A stretch of 64,000 nucleotides of DNA from Diaporthe sp. PMI_573 (GCA_021399435.1 JAJTUP010000038.1:496001-560000), one strand, 5' to 3'. Shown: positions 11,475 to 24,936, counted from the stretch's first letter. Numbers and translations are program-made. Notes: generated from the letters alone by a model not told the origin.

Positions 11475-12222
11475 TTGCTGACCACTTTGGCGTCCACACC
11501 TCCTGCAGGGGGCCGTGAAGTTTGCACTGCCTGGGGCGGTAAGGTTTTTGAACTTTGATCCTTTCGAAATTGCAGCTCCACTCCAAACTCAATTTGCCCA
11601 GAAGAAGTTTATTTACTCCAAGACAGAGGCTTCCAATTGAATTAAAAAAAACATTGGCCGGCTAGGGCAGATGGAAAGATATAGGCGAGAGGCTGGTAGG
11701 CTGTACGCTTTCTTATACATACATACATGGAATCGAGATAGCAGTGGGTTTGGTTAGACTGATATAATTCTTCCCAAGGTTGCTCTAGTTCACAGCAAGT
11801 TCCTTCTCAACGTGAATGTATCATGTACTTGCCTACCTGGGCAGGTGACACAAGAATCTAGACTATAGCAAGCCACAGCCCCCGGGGGGTGTGAGAGGAG
11901 AGAGAGGGCATCCGAAATTACATCCGGTTGGAAACTGAGCCGCGTGAGGCTCTGCGAATCTCGATCTGGGCACCGGTGAAGAATTTTCTTCTGCTGTAAG
12001 CAGCCAATGCAAGGGTATGTGAGCATCCTTCTCAAGCCTCCTTTGTGTTTCCCGACTGTGGACTGCTCTCACTTATTTGATCGACATCCTGAGTTGAGCG
12101 ACACAAAGACGAACTCCATTCCTCTATAAGCTGTTGCTCAAGTACTCTGGTAGTTTCTCCGTGCATGATGCTACCCTGAAACCCTGCGCTGGAATCTTAA
12201 TGCTCGCCTTGCGCCTTGCATC
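11475..12222. promoter_or_regulatory. Divergent promoter region between the kinase and the MFS transporter
   Basis: About 750 bp with no credible coding sequence. It must hold the start regions of both flanking genes. I see no recognisable operator. Confidence 0.4.
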
Positions 12223-14814
12223 ATGTCGACCATTAACTTAGCACAAGACGAGCACCCAATCGCGAAGCCTTTCGATGGCCTGAATCTTCAAGAAATGATA
12301 GACAAGGTTGACGATTTCAAGAGGAAAACAGGCTTGACGGAAGATGATGTGTCGCTCTCGCTTCTACGACGGGGTGCTTTTCTTGCCCAGCACGGCGAAT
12401 ACATCGACGCCGACGTAAACACGCAACCCAAGGAAAGCCTCGACAGTAGGGTCCACGTCACCCCGGAAGAAGCCGATTACTTGAAAATGGAGGCCGAGAA
12501 GGTCACTCCGTTCAACTTTTTCCGGATGCTCAAGGCATATTCGCGAACGACATATTCGGTCATCTTGTGCTGCTCAATCGGGGCTATAGTCCAGGGGTTC
12601 GATGAAACTGCAGTGAACGGAGGTGAGCTGCGAGATCAGAAGCACTTCCAATGACGAATACATGAGCCCTCGGATGGATAAGAGCATCATCACTAACGGA
12701 ATCAGCCCAGGTATTCTACCGCAGGAGTTTTCGAATTGACGGTACAGATCCACAATCCGCGGCGCGCCTAGGTCTTGTCAACGCCGCGCCATACCTGATA
12801 TGTGCATTTGCCTGCTTGTAGGTGCGACACGCAAGCTCGAGCCTGACTGTGTGCTGATGATCGTCAAACACAGGCTGAACAGCCCACTGAATTATATCCT
12901 TCAAGGAAGGAGAGGAGTAATCTTGCTGACCTGCTTCATGTCGTTTTCATCTTGCCTGGGCCAAGCTTTCGTCAAATCTTGGCCTGAGCTGGTGGCGGCC
13001 CGTCTCATTTTGGGCTTTGGTATTGGCCCCAAAAGGTATGTCTCGGCAGACATGGTGTATGGACACTTGAAAAGCTCCTGCAGAACTGACCTCCCGTGCC
13101 TCAGTGCCACAATACCAATCTATGCGTCCGAGTGTGCACCAGCGAAGCTACGCGGAGGACTTGTGATGCTGTGGCAGTTGTGGACGGCTTTCGGCATCAT
13201 GCTTGGCTACATAGTCGGCGTGGCATTTTGGGGTATAAATACACAGTGCGACCCAGGGGATTGGCATCTGCCATGTGTAAGCTCAATGATCACCGAGTCT
13301 CATTGGGATTGAGATCATTGCTGACAACCAGTCTTGATCTAGAGCTGGAATTGGAGGCTTATGCTGGCCGCACCGGTACGTGAGTATTCAAACATACAAT
13401 TCGAAGCATGTTGACGTTGGAAGAGCAGATGATCCCGCCGTTGATCCCTATGCTTTACGTAATGACACTACCGGAATCACCACGATTTCTCTTACAAAAG
13501 GCTCAGCATTATCCCGAGGAAAACATGCAAAGGAGAAGAAAGTATACACTCGCTGCGTTCAAGGCGCTGGAAAAGCTCAACAAGACCAAGCTTCAAGCAA
13601 GCCGCGAGTTGATGTATATTTACTACAGCCTTGAAGCAGAACCCAAGGACCCTTGGCAGAAGACAATAAAGCAGCTCTGGACTAACAAGCGCACTCGGCA
13701 TGCCCTGCTCGCCAGTGTCACGGTAATGTTTCTACAGCAATTTTGTGGAGTGAACGTGCTGGCCTATTATTCGACGCCTTTGCTTCAAGAGACTTTCGAA
13801 CGAGACACTTTCAAAGGAGATCCAGACGCAATCAAGAAGGCTTTTGAGGTAGGTGACACCCCCCCCCCAAGTTCTTACCTGTTTCCAAGGCTGCTTCAAT
13901 AGGTATACTCAAATGAAAGAGGCGCTTAACTGACGTCTAACAGTTTTCACTTGGGTTCGGCGCCATCAACTTTGTGCTAGCCTGGGTTGCGGTTCCTCTC
14001 ATGGACACAATCGGACGCCGTGGCCTTCTTTTGATGACATTTCCTTTTCTGGCAGCTTTTCAATTCATGATGGCTGGCGTAACCAGCTATGAGGCCACGG
14101 TTACAGCTATGTACATGTTCTGCGCTTTTTATTCAGTCGGAGAGGGCCCCGTGCCATTTGTCAGCTCATACCTGCAATCTGAATCTGTTTGTGCGGTCGG
14201 TCTAATAATTTCTACATTAGGTTTATGCGTCTGAGAGCATGCCTCTGTATCACCGCGACTATGGTATGGTCTTGTCTTTCAAACATCCTTGTCGCTATTC
14301 ACATTGTAGGTGATCGCTAATGTTCCGATGGGCAGGTATGGGAATTGCTACAAGTGTCACGTGGCTATTCAACTTAGTGCTAGCTATAACATGGCCCACA
14401 TTTGAGCAAGCCTATGGTAGAATCGGCGCCTTTTCTTGGTATGGTGGATGGTGTGTGGTCGGATGGCTCATGATCTTCTGGTGAGTGTTTGCTGAGACTC
14501 TGGTGTTACCAAGAAACAGTCCCCTTGTCCCAACGCAAGAAATGAATCATGACTGACTGATTGGATTTGAAATAAGCCTTGTTCGTGAAACAAAGGGCAT
14601 CAAACTGGAGGATATGCAAGAGGTATTCCTCTGTCCTCCTAAGGTATATGCAGACTTTGCTATGATGGAGTTGAAATGGGCAGTCAGGGGTGCCTTGCAT
14701 CTATCTCGGGGGTCTGCACCTCGACTTGAAGACACTGAGAAGTACAAAGAATGGAAAAGTCTTCAGGGGCAGGAAATGAGAGACATGTCACAGCAGTCAG
14801 GGGAGCACTCATGA
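12223..14814 (+). CDS. MFS sugar-porter family transporter
   Basis: Ten exons: 12223-12622, 12706-12817, 12874-13035, 13105-13276, 13343-13375, 13429-13848, 13944-14159, 14221-14263, 14336-14480, 14577-14814. They give 646 residues with no frame break; exon 5 is only 33 nt (SWNWRLMLAAP). Sugar-porter signatures occur in order: GAIVQGFDETAVNG in helix 1, LNYILQGRRG after helix 2, ARLILGFGIG, PIYASECAPAKLRGGL, the central PESPRFLL, GVNVLAYYSTPLLQETF in helix 7, DTIGRRGLLLM, and a C-terminal RETKGIKLEDMQE. Twelve membrane segments fit. It should be a plasma-membrane proton symporter for a sugar, polyol or related acid; the substrate is not readable. The cytosolic N-terminus of about 110 residues is long for the family. 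The donor after exon 7 (gtcagc) is weak but required for PFVYASES. All signature motifs are intact. Confidence 0.88.
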
Positions 14815-15483
14815 AAGCTGTACATTTATGCCACGACTGCATTGTATAGGCAAATCGGCTGCAGTATGTACTCCATATGTAATTATTATACTTCTGAGCG
14901 CCTTCTTTGGGTCGCTGACACCCTTTCCTGCAAGTGGTGTTACACATGCCTATCAATTTGTACCTGGTGACTGGAGCAAAGACACCACCAGATAACCCAT
15001 TTGCAAGAATTCTGTCGCATCATCGTCATTGTGCATTTGGCTTTGTCATCCTGTAACTCCCCAAGGGACCTTGAGCCCAGCCAATTTTGGCTATTTTCCT
15101 TGTGTGCGCTCATAGAGATAAGGCTGTAATGCGAACAGAAATTGAAACATATTGCCAGAAACAGCCAAGGAATTTGTGACCTGCAAGGTGGCTTTGAGCT
15201 GACATGCATATAAGACCCAAGCCACCAGGCGGTGCACTCAACTCCAGGGCTGTAACATCGAAATTCAGCACCAAGAAAGTCATATAGTCATCGTCACCCA
15301 AGGGATCGTGGCAAAGACTAGCCTGGTCCTGAACATTTGAGGCTTGCCAGATCATACCCAATTCTCCACTGCACAGAGAGAAACGATCCAACAGAGTTGT
15401 GACTCCCATGCTTTGAACTGTGCGAGTCTTCCACTTGAGCACCTTTCCTCACTGAATCGGCCCAAATTTTCAATCTTCTGAGC
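14815..15483. other. Intergenic stretch before the NACHT-TPR gene
   Basis: About 670 bp with no recognisable gene. It contains the presumed promoter of the plus-strand receptor gene. Confidence 0.45.
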
Positions 15484-18400
15484 ATGGGAGCAGAAAAGGC
15501 CCACCTGAACCAATTCATATCCTCCACAACCAGCAGCTCAGCACTGGTGTCAAAGGAGTCATTCACCACTACCCTTCAGCTCCCAGACTTTAACAGCCAG
15601 GATGAAGCCACTAGTAGTACTATACAAGTTGCCCAGAGAGAAATCTACAACTTCTCAAATATACAAGGGGTTCTCCAAGAGATCCATGTGCTCTCCCAAG
15701 CCTCTTCATCAGTTCGAGCATCACGCATCCTCGGCATCATCACTCCCTTCATCAGTTTCATAGACAAATACTCATTGGCTATCGACACTTTCTGCCAATT
15801 CAATCCCGCCCCTTCTTCACTAATATGGGGCTCCTTAAGAGTAATCCTCCAGGTAGGCTCTCGGCTATCACTATCTGCGGTCCCGGTCCCCCGTTGACGC
15901 GTCCAACCTTCAGATCTCACAGTCGTCTGCTTTCTATTTTGAGAATATCATGCAACTCATAGGTCGATTTGGAACCAAGCTCGCCGTATACAACCGCTAT
16001 GAGGCGTTATTCGATAGCTCAGTGCATTTCCATACGGCATTAACCGAGACTTACATGGATGCCATCCAGTTTCTCGAGCAAGCAAGAGACGCTCTTTTGC
16101 GCAAAGGTACGACTTCGTCAATCTTTCTGTAGGAAGCAATGTATTTACTATTCGAAATAGGGAACTTCACGCTATGGATCAAGATGATCTTGAAAAGCTT
16201 CGAAAGCGAGTTTGACCGCATCTCACAGAGACTTACCCACAGGCTGGAGCACCTTGATCAGCTACTCACCTTGCTTCATCGGAGCGACGTTCACGATGCC
16301 CTCCGCCGACAACGAGATTTACAAGCAGACACTATCAAAAGCCTTGAGCAGCTGTCTGCGTACACCAACAGTCAACGGCAAGATATTATGATCTGGCTGG
16401 CTTCCGTCGACTCAGCAGAGGTTTTTCGACGTAACCTACAGAAAAGAAGCCCTACCACGTGCCAATGGATTCGGAGCCAACCTATATACAAGCAATGGAG
16501 CGGTATGTCGAAAGCAACCCCAGACACCTCTCATCTGTTCTGGATCTGCGGGAACGCAGGCATGGGCAAGACGGTCCTTTGCGCTTCGATTATACAGCAG
16601 GTGGTCGAGGAGGTCGATATCGAAAGGGGAGATACAAATACCTCTGCGCCTCCTGTGCTTCTTTATTTCTTCTTCGACGAGAAAGACGACAGCAGGAACT
16701 CGATGCTTCACATGTACCGAACCTTTTTGTTCCAGCTGCTGGCAAACCCGCAAAGTGCCACTATTGCTCTGGCTATTCTTGAGCCGGCATATAGGACCTC
16801 CATCAAGTACGGCCGAAGCAAAGCTATCTGGAGTGACGGGCTTCCCGATTTGTTGAAACAGATCGTGGAGCAATCACAGCGGCAGAGGGTCCTTATTCTG
16901 TTGGATGGGTTGGACGAATGTACTGATCCGGACCCTTGGCTCAGGGGGTTCGTGAACACTTTTCGGTCTCTAGGTAACTGCTGGGCCCTTGTCTTCAGTA
17001 GATACCAGCCAGAGATCAGGGATGTGCTCTCCGGGAGCCCAATGCTGAAGATGACATCCGCGCTCACCAGGCCAGACGTCGACAAGTACCTATCCAGAAG
17101 TATCCACTGTGTCCCAGGTGAAGGGCCCCAAGTCAACAGGTGTCTATTATCCAGACTTTCGAGTGACGCCGATGGATTGTTTCTTTGGGCCAGCTTGGCG
17201 GTGGAGCAACTCAAGGCTGCCGTATCCCCATCGGATATTTCAGCTATGGTCTCATGTGTTCCGGAGAAGCTAGGCATGGTCTACGACAGGGCTCTACGGT
17301 CGATCGTGGAAGCTGGGCCGCCTGGTCGAGTTCGTCTGGTCCGAGCCCTCTTGTGCCGTGTCCTGTGCAGCCCACGGCCACTGACCTGGCGAGAACTGCA
17401 GCACAGTCTTTCCGTTGAGCCTAGTGTTCCCGAAGACGGACCCGTCCTCTGGGAAGGGAAGCGTCCCTTTTTGGATGCCGTGCTCAAATTATGCCCACCC
17501 TTCATCGAGTACAGCTTTGAGAGTGAGACGTTTAGAGCCCACCACCTGTCAGTACATCAATTTCTCATGGTCCAAAACGAACAAGACGACTCTACAGGGA
17601 TGAAGGTCTTCCCACCTCTTGCACACTGCGATCTCGCGAAGGTGTGTCTGGCCTACTTGAGCCAGCCTGTACTTCAGGGCGACCTTGGTTCGACAGTTGA
17701 CAGCCCAGACTATCCGTTGGCGCCATATGCGACAAAGTATCTCTGCTATCATCTCACAAATTCGTCGCCGGATGCCCAGCTTTGCCAGAGCACTGCAAGG
17801 TTCTTTTTCTCCGAAGGCATGCGCCGACACTGGATCATGCGTTGGCTGATGCTGGAAGCTGATTCGTTCCCTCTACATTTGATTCTAAAGAGTCTGAAGA
17901 GTGTACATGAATTGCTTCGTGAGCCCTGTGCTGAAGAATTGTCATCTTCGACGGGGCGGGACTTCAATGAACTGGAAGACATGGTGGAAATCCTCTCACA
18001 GTGGGGAAGCCTTCGAGGGAACTCTGCTTGTAGTAACTTCGAAAGAATCATGGTGCTGCGTGATCTTGCACGCGTGTACAAAAAGGTCAACCAGCTCAAG
18101 ACGGGCATCAAGCATCTTCAAACCCTTAAAAACCGCCTGGAAAGCCAGCAGCGTTCACAATCAAGCACCGTATGGATTCTCACGGGACTTGGTCTTCTCT
18201 ACGATCAACAAGGCGAAGTTCAACGTGCCTTGGATGTCCAGTACGAAGCGTTGGCAATTCAACAAGAAGACAGAGAGAAACAAGCAACAGCACCCAGATC
18301 AAAGAGGGAGGACGACTTGAGCAGTCTAGATGAGTCTCTGACCCTGAACGAACTTGGCAGACTCCATCGCCACCTCGGTCACTGGGACAAGTCGCAATCG

Positions 18401-18904
18401 ATGCACCTGCGTGCGCTGGCAATACTGCGTGGCATAGGCTTCCCCGACGATGACCCCCAGATCCTTTGGACGCTCAACACGCTGGCACGCTGTTACCGTA
18501 TGGGCGGTCGTCCGAAAGAGGGTTTGCGCCTGGGCTTGCAGGCTCTGACCGGATACACACGGTTGCTGGGTCCGGAGCATCCTCACACCCTGTGGACTAT
18601 GAGCGACGTGGCCAAATGTCACCGGGCATGCGGTGATCTTGAGGCTGCTTGCACGCTGCAGGAAGAGTCAGTTCAGCTTCGTAGTCGGATCCTCGGGCCG
18701 TGTCATCATGATACCTTGTGGGCAATAAATGATTTGGGGTTGTTGTTTGAATTGGCCGGTGAGGAAGACAGGGCGCTGGACATGCATGAGAGGGCCATGA
18801 AGGGCCAGGAGATGACGCTTGGTATGGACCACAAAACGACATGTTGGAGTCGTGCTGCAGTGAAGAAATTGAAAGGGATCAAGGAAGTGGATGGTGCTGT
18901 TTGA
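15484..18904 (+). CDS. Fungal NLR (STAND) receptor: N-terminal helical domain, NACHT, TPR
   Basis: Three exons (15484-15852, 15914-16106, 16161-18904) encode 1,101 residues. The N-terminal 200 residues contain SLIWGSLRVILQ, FYFENIMQLIGRFG and a NRYEALF-type segment, the helical domain common at the front of fungal NACHT proteins. The NACHT ATPase follows: Walker A GNAGMGKTVL near residue 318, and Walker B VLILLDGLDEC near 430. A winged-helix-like region follows with CQPRPLTW-type spacing (seen as CSPRPLTWRELQHSL). The end (about 900-1,095) holds kinesin-light-chain-like TPRs, each with forms of LGPEHPHTLWTM and A-L-x-x-Q/HERA. Such proteins act as ligand-triggered switches in fungal allorecognition and immunity: TPRs sense, the ATPase oligomerises, and the N-terminal domain signals. 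That role is family knowledge, not shown here. No stop or frameshift interrupts the gene. It converges with a second NLR gene 1.2 kb downstream. Confidence 0.87.
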
Positions 18905-20131
18905 ATATCCCTTTACATTCCATGATATGGTGGGCTTCATTCATCGACACACAGGAACACGCAAACGATGCAGTCGATTTCCTTTCGTCAACCACTTCAA
19001 TTCATCTTCTTCACTTAGAATCTGCCTTGCAAATGGTGAGCCCATACACATGTGTAAGTATTGTACGAGCACAAGACTTGAACACAAACTGCTTCCATTT
19101 CGTGTACTTCTCCAATGCGACAACCTGCGTGTTAGGCAGACCCGAACAGAACACTGCCAGATGATCAAAGCCCTGTGGTGCATGTGTAACTACATGTGTC
19201 TCACAGTCAGAACACTGAAGCGAACCCGAAATCAAGGATGAAGAACCTACTGCACCGCCTCACACCAACTGTGTGTCTGACCCTGATGAGCCATCCCCCC
19301 GTGGCTTCTCTTCCTTTGTGCCTGTGTCACCCGACATAATGCTGGAGTTGCCTCAAAGGATATGCAGGCTGTGAGTTTTTGTTCTTTGTCTTAGTAGGTG
19401 ATGACTTTGTGATTCAAGTTGTGTCTGGATTTCTGTACTTGATGGTAAACGTGTCTGCGGTGGCCTCGTCTGTAGATATACCCATGGACTACGAGGGTCC
19501 ATTGAAAAGTCACAATTACACTGTGCAGAGCCTCAAACATGACGTGGCCGCTTTTGTCTGAAACTTCAGCACATGTGCGTAAGACCATGTGTCAGTCCAT
19601 GCTCCAATGAAAATAAGCGGCTTATATCACGCGGTCCAAAGTAGGTCGCACAACATCTGCCCATTTGCCTGATCTAGATTCCAAGTCGACCAGCAGCGAA
19701 GCAGGCGCTCCATCAAGAGCCCTTGAGGTATCCTAAAGTCGTCTGCAGGTGCTAGAGCATCATCTGGTTACCCCTCTCCTCCTCGACCGCGGACTGCAAG
19801 GTGACGTATTTTCAAGACTGTCTAAAATAACAATGTGTAGGTACATACCTCGTGGTAAGTGGATAATTGCTGCTTACAGAAACTGACCGGGGCTTTAGTT
19901 CCGTCCAAGACAAGTCACACGGCAATCCAGCATGGGAAGCAGAAATGAGGTTTGCATACCCGTCTAAAGACCCAAGGACGTCTCCAATACAGGGCTAGAT
20001 CCAATTTCAGTGACCTGTTTGATTGACAAGACGGATGTATGTGTTCAATACACCCTTTCAGGCTTCTTACTGAAGCCAAGCCAACATCCACACGTGATAC
20101 AAGACGAAATGTTGATAGCTATTACTGATGC
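18905..20131. other. Gap between two convergent NLR genes
   Basis: About 1.2 kb between the stops of the two receptor genes. I see no gene, tandem repeat or transposon end, only short unsupported frames. Confidence 0.5.
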
Positions 20132-23100
20132 TCAGTCCATCGATATACCCGAGTCGATCCTTGTCTTACTGGTGGAGAGCTGCCAGGGTGAGGGATGCTG
20201 ATCCTGTTGAGTGCTCAACAAGCGTTGCGTCTCCTGCAAATGTGACGCTGTTTTCTGCGTCTTTGTGTTTGAGGGCCCTAGTATAGCGTCCCGAATCTCC
20301 AAAGCCCTTCTGTATGAATGTAGGGCATCCTCATACTGACCCAGAAACTTATAAGTGGTTCCAAGGTTTTGCAAAGCCGAAGCGGTTTGCAAGTGATCTG
20401 TGCCGTATAACTTTTCCGTTCCTTGGAGGACCTGCTTCTCGAGACGCAAGGCATCCTGCCACCGACGCAGATCCCAACAGGTGATTGCCAGATTCCGCAT
20501 CCTGTCCAGTATCTCCGGTCTCTCCGGGTATCGTTCTCGATAGACCTCCAACACTCGCTCTTCGATGCTGTGGGCTTCCACGAGGTCTCCCTTCTTGACC
20601 TGTATCCGTGCTAGACAAGCGAGCTCATGGAGCGTTTCGAGGGCGTCTTTCCCAAAGTAGTTAGAGGTTCGCGCAACAATATCAGACTGTATGGCGATCG
20701 CTTCTTCGACATTGCCCATGTCCCGTTGAATCGTTGCGAGCTCTGCTGTGGTCCGGAGGCTCGTCTTCACATACCAAGAGTCAGTCTGTGGCTCAATACT
20801 ATCAAGCACTTTGCGTGCCTCCATCTGTATCCTCAGTGCCGCGTCGAAATTCATCAGTCGCCGGTGTGCTAGTGATAATGTCGTTAATACAGCAATCTCA
20901 GAACGAGCATTTCCATCTTTGCGCAACAACGCGGCTTCCAAGATCCGTCGTGCATCGAGGTAGTTGCATTCATGGGTCAGGAATGCAGCCAACATGACGG
21001 CGGGTTCTTGCGGGATAATCAGCCCAATATTAATTCCCAATGTGTTCTTGCAGAACTCAATGCAAGCATGTGCGTGTGGGAGGAGATGTTGCTGATGTGA
21101 GTAGGCTGCGATTGAGTCTGGCGTCGCCTTGAACCGTCGTCCGATCTCCTGCGCATTGAGGTGGATCAGCGCCGTTGCCATCTGCAAAAACTCCTTTTGC
21201 TGCTCCGAGGTCAACCTCAGACGGGCCCATTGTTGCACCAGAGGGTGCAGGGTGGAGAGGACTTGACCGTCCTGACGCCAGCTTGTGCTCATCAGGGAGA
21301 GACTTTGAAGCTCGAAGACGGATGATTGGAGAATTGCGGTGTTCCATGCACTGGCCGACGAGATAGTCTCATATATCCACCGTACGGACTTCCATGCCGA
21401 GGCCCACGTGCTTGTTGAGGGTGAGTCAGAGGAGCTCTGGGAACACTCATATGCCATCTGAAATAAGCTGTGTGGAATTGTGGTGCCCAAGAAGCTACAC
21501 AGCGTGAACCACTTGACGGCGAATGGGTTGATCCCCTCGATACGCGCAAGACTATCTTCCCAGACATTCAGGACTGTTCTCTGTTGGAACGGCCACCCGC
21601 TAGAATAGTCAAGCGTGTTCTTGGGGTCCTTGGAAAGTTGAGTGAGGTACTGATGTGCCGGCATCCCCGTGGATCTCATGTAGCAGGCCGCTTGCTGAAT
21701 TCCGAGCGGCAAACAGCCCAGTGCGCGGCAAATTTGTGAGATGCTCGGATCATGTGCTTCCACGGAGCTGCCCTCTGCGAGGTCAGATCCCGAGAGCTGG
21801 AGTAACAGAGAATTGGCATCGCCTTCATCAAGAGGCCCGACTGCAGCATCGCCAATTTCTGCTCCGAATCCCATAAATCGTCTGTCCCGTGTTGTAATGA
21901 GAACTTGGATCCCGTCAAGTCGACGCCACTGTGGCGCATGGCTCAGACTAATCTCATCAATGAGTGCCTTGTCGTCCAGATTATCGTAGACCACGAGGGT
22001 TCGGCCTGAGTTTCGTGAAGCTACCCCGAGCACAAGGCGCACAGCTGCCGTGCTGTCTCCACAGTCATCGATTCCCATCGCGTTAGCAACAGTCCTGAAA
22101 CTCTGTTTTAGCCGTTCATGTGAGTCGCATTGAACCCAGATGATGTACTCAAAAGACCCCTCGTTCATGCGGACGTAACGTAGAGCTATCTGGGTTTTCC
22201 CCACACCGCCGTTGCCGTGAAGTACAAACACACGGTGTCGCAGATGGTTGTTGCTGGAGCACAGATACTTGTTGATCTTGTGCATGATATCGACCCGCCC
22301 CATGAATTTGGTTTCGACGTGAAAAGGAACTTCGAATGCACCACTCGGGGACATGTCTCGCGCTCGTACGCGTTGGGCCTCGCTCTGCATATTTCCTGTT
22401 AGCGGTACTGAAGCATTTGAGTAAATCTTAGTATGCATTAAGTGAAGCATTACCAGAGCAGTCATTGGCAAACCCTCTTCATTGGACAACATGATTGTAG
22501 CAGCCTTCGCATCTATTAGCTGTTGAAGTATGACCTGGTAAACGCCGTTGTCTCTGCTGGGGAATTTCGCAAGATCTGAATGGTTCGCTCCAAGTGATGG
22601 TCGGGCGGTGGTAGGCACTCCCAAGTTACAGGCCGAATCTTTCGATACCATCCGGATTTTCGGGCCTGTTCTGGACCAACGGTCGCCAACCTTCTGTTTC
22701 CTGAGGTTAGCATGAGGGCAGGAAACAATGCCATTGTCTATATCATCCTTACCACAACGGATGGACTATCATTAGTCTCGTAGATGGTGAGGATGGGAAT
22801 CTTCCGTTCTCTGAACGCAACACCAAAGCCTCTGTTGAGCTCGGGCAGATATTGGGATTCTACGCCCAGATCCCTGGCAAACACTTCATTTCTGCGTCCC
22901 GCCGTCATAGTAACAAGTGCTCGATTCTCCAACCCGAGGTTCGGAACCCCAAGGAGCACAAGGCAAGTACAGACATTGTATATTTCCTTTTCTTCGACAT
23001 GCTCACTAGAGAACGCGTCTTTAAGGGCCTGCTCTAGTTAGCACAGCAGCCAGTTCAGAGCAAAGTGTCATGGGTGCAGCCAACATACTTGCTTGATGAT

Positions 23101-24006
23101 GAGCCCACCCAGGCTGTGCCCTATCAGGATGAGCGGCCTGGGTTTATTCTGGGGTAAAATAATGTCAGCCGACACCGTATGAAGAAGTCACTTGGCCGAT
23201 GTTTCGGCTCTTTCTGTGCGTGGCTCATCAACTTACAGGACCGGGAGACCTTCGGATCATGGAGAGGTACGAAAGGAGACCCTTCCCATAATCATAGAGA
23301 TTTGCGTCGCTATCACTGTTGGCTACCACTGAAGGATAACCATATGTAAAAATGCGAGCCGAGCAGTCATTTCGAGAAAGATCCGGTCCAAGCCAATCTC
23401 GTAACCACATATCTCGACTGTGACTTGGCTTCCACGACCAGAACGGCTTCCCGTTCCAGCCAGTGACTGCAACTATACTACCTTCGCCTCAGTTCAAGTT
23501 CAACAAAGTAGGTGCTTGTTGAAAGGGTGTACTTACTCCATGTCCCAATGATCAGGCCAGTACAACGGAGTCATCCCCTGGAATTCCTCGTCGACCTGGA
23601 CATCGAAGGTTCTGGCTGTAGACATCAAGGTAGTCCTGGTGTTACGGATAGATCTCTTCGGACCAAGAGAGTCTATGAAAGATGAGTGTGGTGCGAAACA
23701 GACGGTAGCTGTGCGCTCCGGACCGGTCGTCGATGGTGTCCAGGACATGCCCACCAACTCGTGGCCCTCGTCCTTTGCCAAGGCTGAACGAAATTCTGAC
23801 TTCTCCACATCTTGCGGTATCTGTTGGAAACGTAGTGTAGTCTCTACCGAAGGGGGTGGTTCTCTCGGTGCTGTTGGAATAGGTGCCCCATCCTTTGACT
23901 CACGCGCACCACGTCGACTGATGTATAGCGGTATAAACAGTCCAAACGTGGCTATGGGTAGGAAAATCCACTCCAACAACCAAAGAAATGGAATGTCCTG
24001 ATACAT
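20132..24006 (-). CDS. Fungal NLR receptor: membrane segment, lipase-like hydrolase, NB-ARC, TPR
   Basis: Six exons (complement of 24006-23537, 23477-23237, 23148-23089, 23028-22753, 22693-22454, 22384-20132) give 1,179 residues. Residues about 5-29 form one hydrophobic segment (FLWLLEWIFLPIATFGLFI) followed by YISRRGAR, a likely membrane anchor. Next is an alpha/beta-hydrolase of the SesB type: IFTYGYPS, then the nucleophile serine in LILIGHSLGGLIIKQ (exon 3, exactly 20 codons), and later LGVPNLG. The NB-ARC follows, with Walker A HGNGGVGKTQIAL near residue 490, RTLVVYDNLDD as Walker B, VLITTRDRRF and CLPLGIQQAA (GLPL motif). TPRs fill about 890-1,150, for example LQNLGTTYKFLGQYEDAL. This architecture is an established fungal NLR class in which the hydrolase is thought to be the effector. 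The last intron is 69 nt, in frame and without a stop, so both spliced and retained forms could be translated. The gene is intact. Confidence 0.87.
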
Positions 24007-24936
24007 AATTCCGTGGAAACAGCCGGGTTATCAGGTGCGTTCAGAAAGAAAGTATCAAATTGTGGAAGATAGGCAACTCAGTTGAGGCCTGGCTACAGCG
24101 AAGTTGCCGTCTCACTGTAACTGGCCGGCGGCGGAATCACGCCTCACTGTGGCCGTTTCCGTGCTACCCCTCCTGGGCTGCACTGCAAATGTTGGGCCAC
24201 TGAAAAGACCGCGAATCCTGCTTCCTACTTCCTTTCCTGCAGCCTCCTGCTGCGCCTTCTTTCGTCGTTGATCTACTCTCCAAGTCCAGCTCCAAATCCA
24301 GCTCGCCGAGCTTACACGCCGCAAAAGTGCCCTGGACAGTTGTGCTTGCCAACCCTCTGGGCCTGCCCTGGCGTAATTCCGTGGCTAGCCGGGGCACAGG
24401 GTGTGCCGTGTTTCCGGTGGAATCCTTCATTAAGCTCGACAATGTCGATAGTAAAATCATGACGGGCCTTCTAGCTATCGTCGTTGGCAGTATTTGCCTC
24501 CCAGCGGACTAAAAGTTCCTCCTTTTGTTAGGTATGCATTCTGACGCCGAGGAGTCGTTCAATGTTGTAGAATGTCCCCTCTTCGTCAGGGGCACAATCT
24601 TGGGCAAGGGCTTTTCGCAGCCTAACGGGTCGCCCGCGCAATCGTAGGCCCTTCTGCAGAGCTAGCTTCAGGGCGCCTACCCCGAGCTTATACCCTGAGA
24701 TACTCCCTGTGGTGCAGCTTACTGCACCTAACAGGTTCTGGGTCCGTGACTCGACCGGAGAGCACCGGAGCGCCCGGATTCCCACGGGGCGGAACCCCGG
24801 ACCCCTCCTCGGTGGAGGCAAGGACAGCGATACGATGCACCCACGTGTCTGGGAAAGGAGTCGGGTCGAGTCGGTGTGAGATTGCGGACAGGTGGGACAA
24901 CTAAAGAGCCCCATCTCTCCGTCTTACACCTTACAC

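Noticed and set aside
1..14814. A secondary-metabolite cluster built on the dioxygenase and MFS transporter
   Set aside because: No backbone synthase, P450 or cluster regulator lies nearby, ies1 sits between them, and the transporter is a sugar-porter type.
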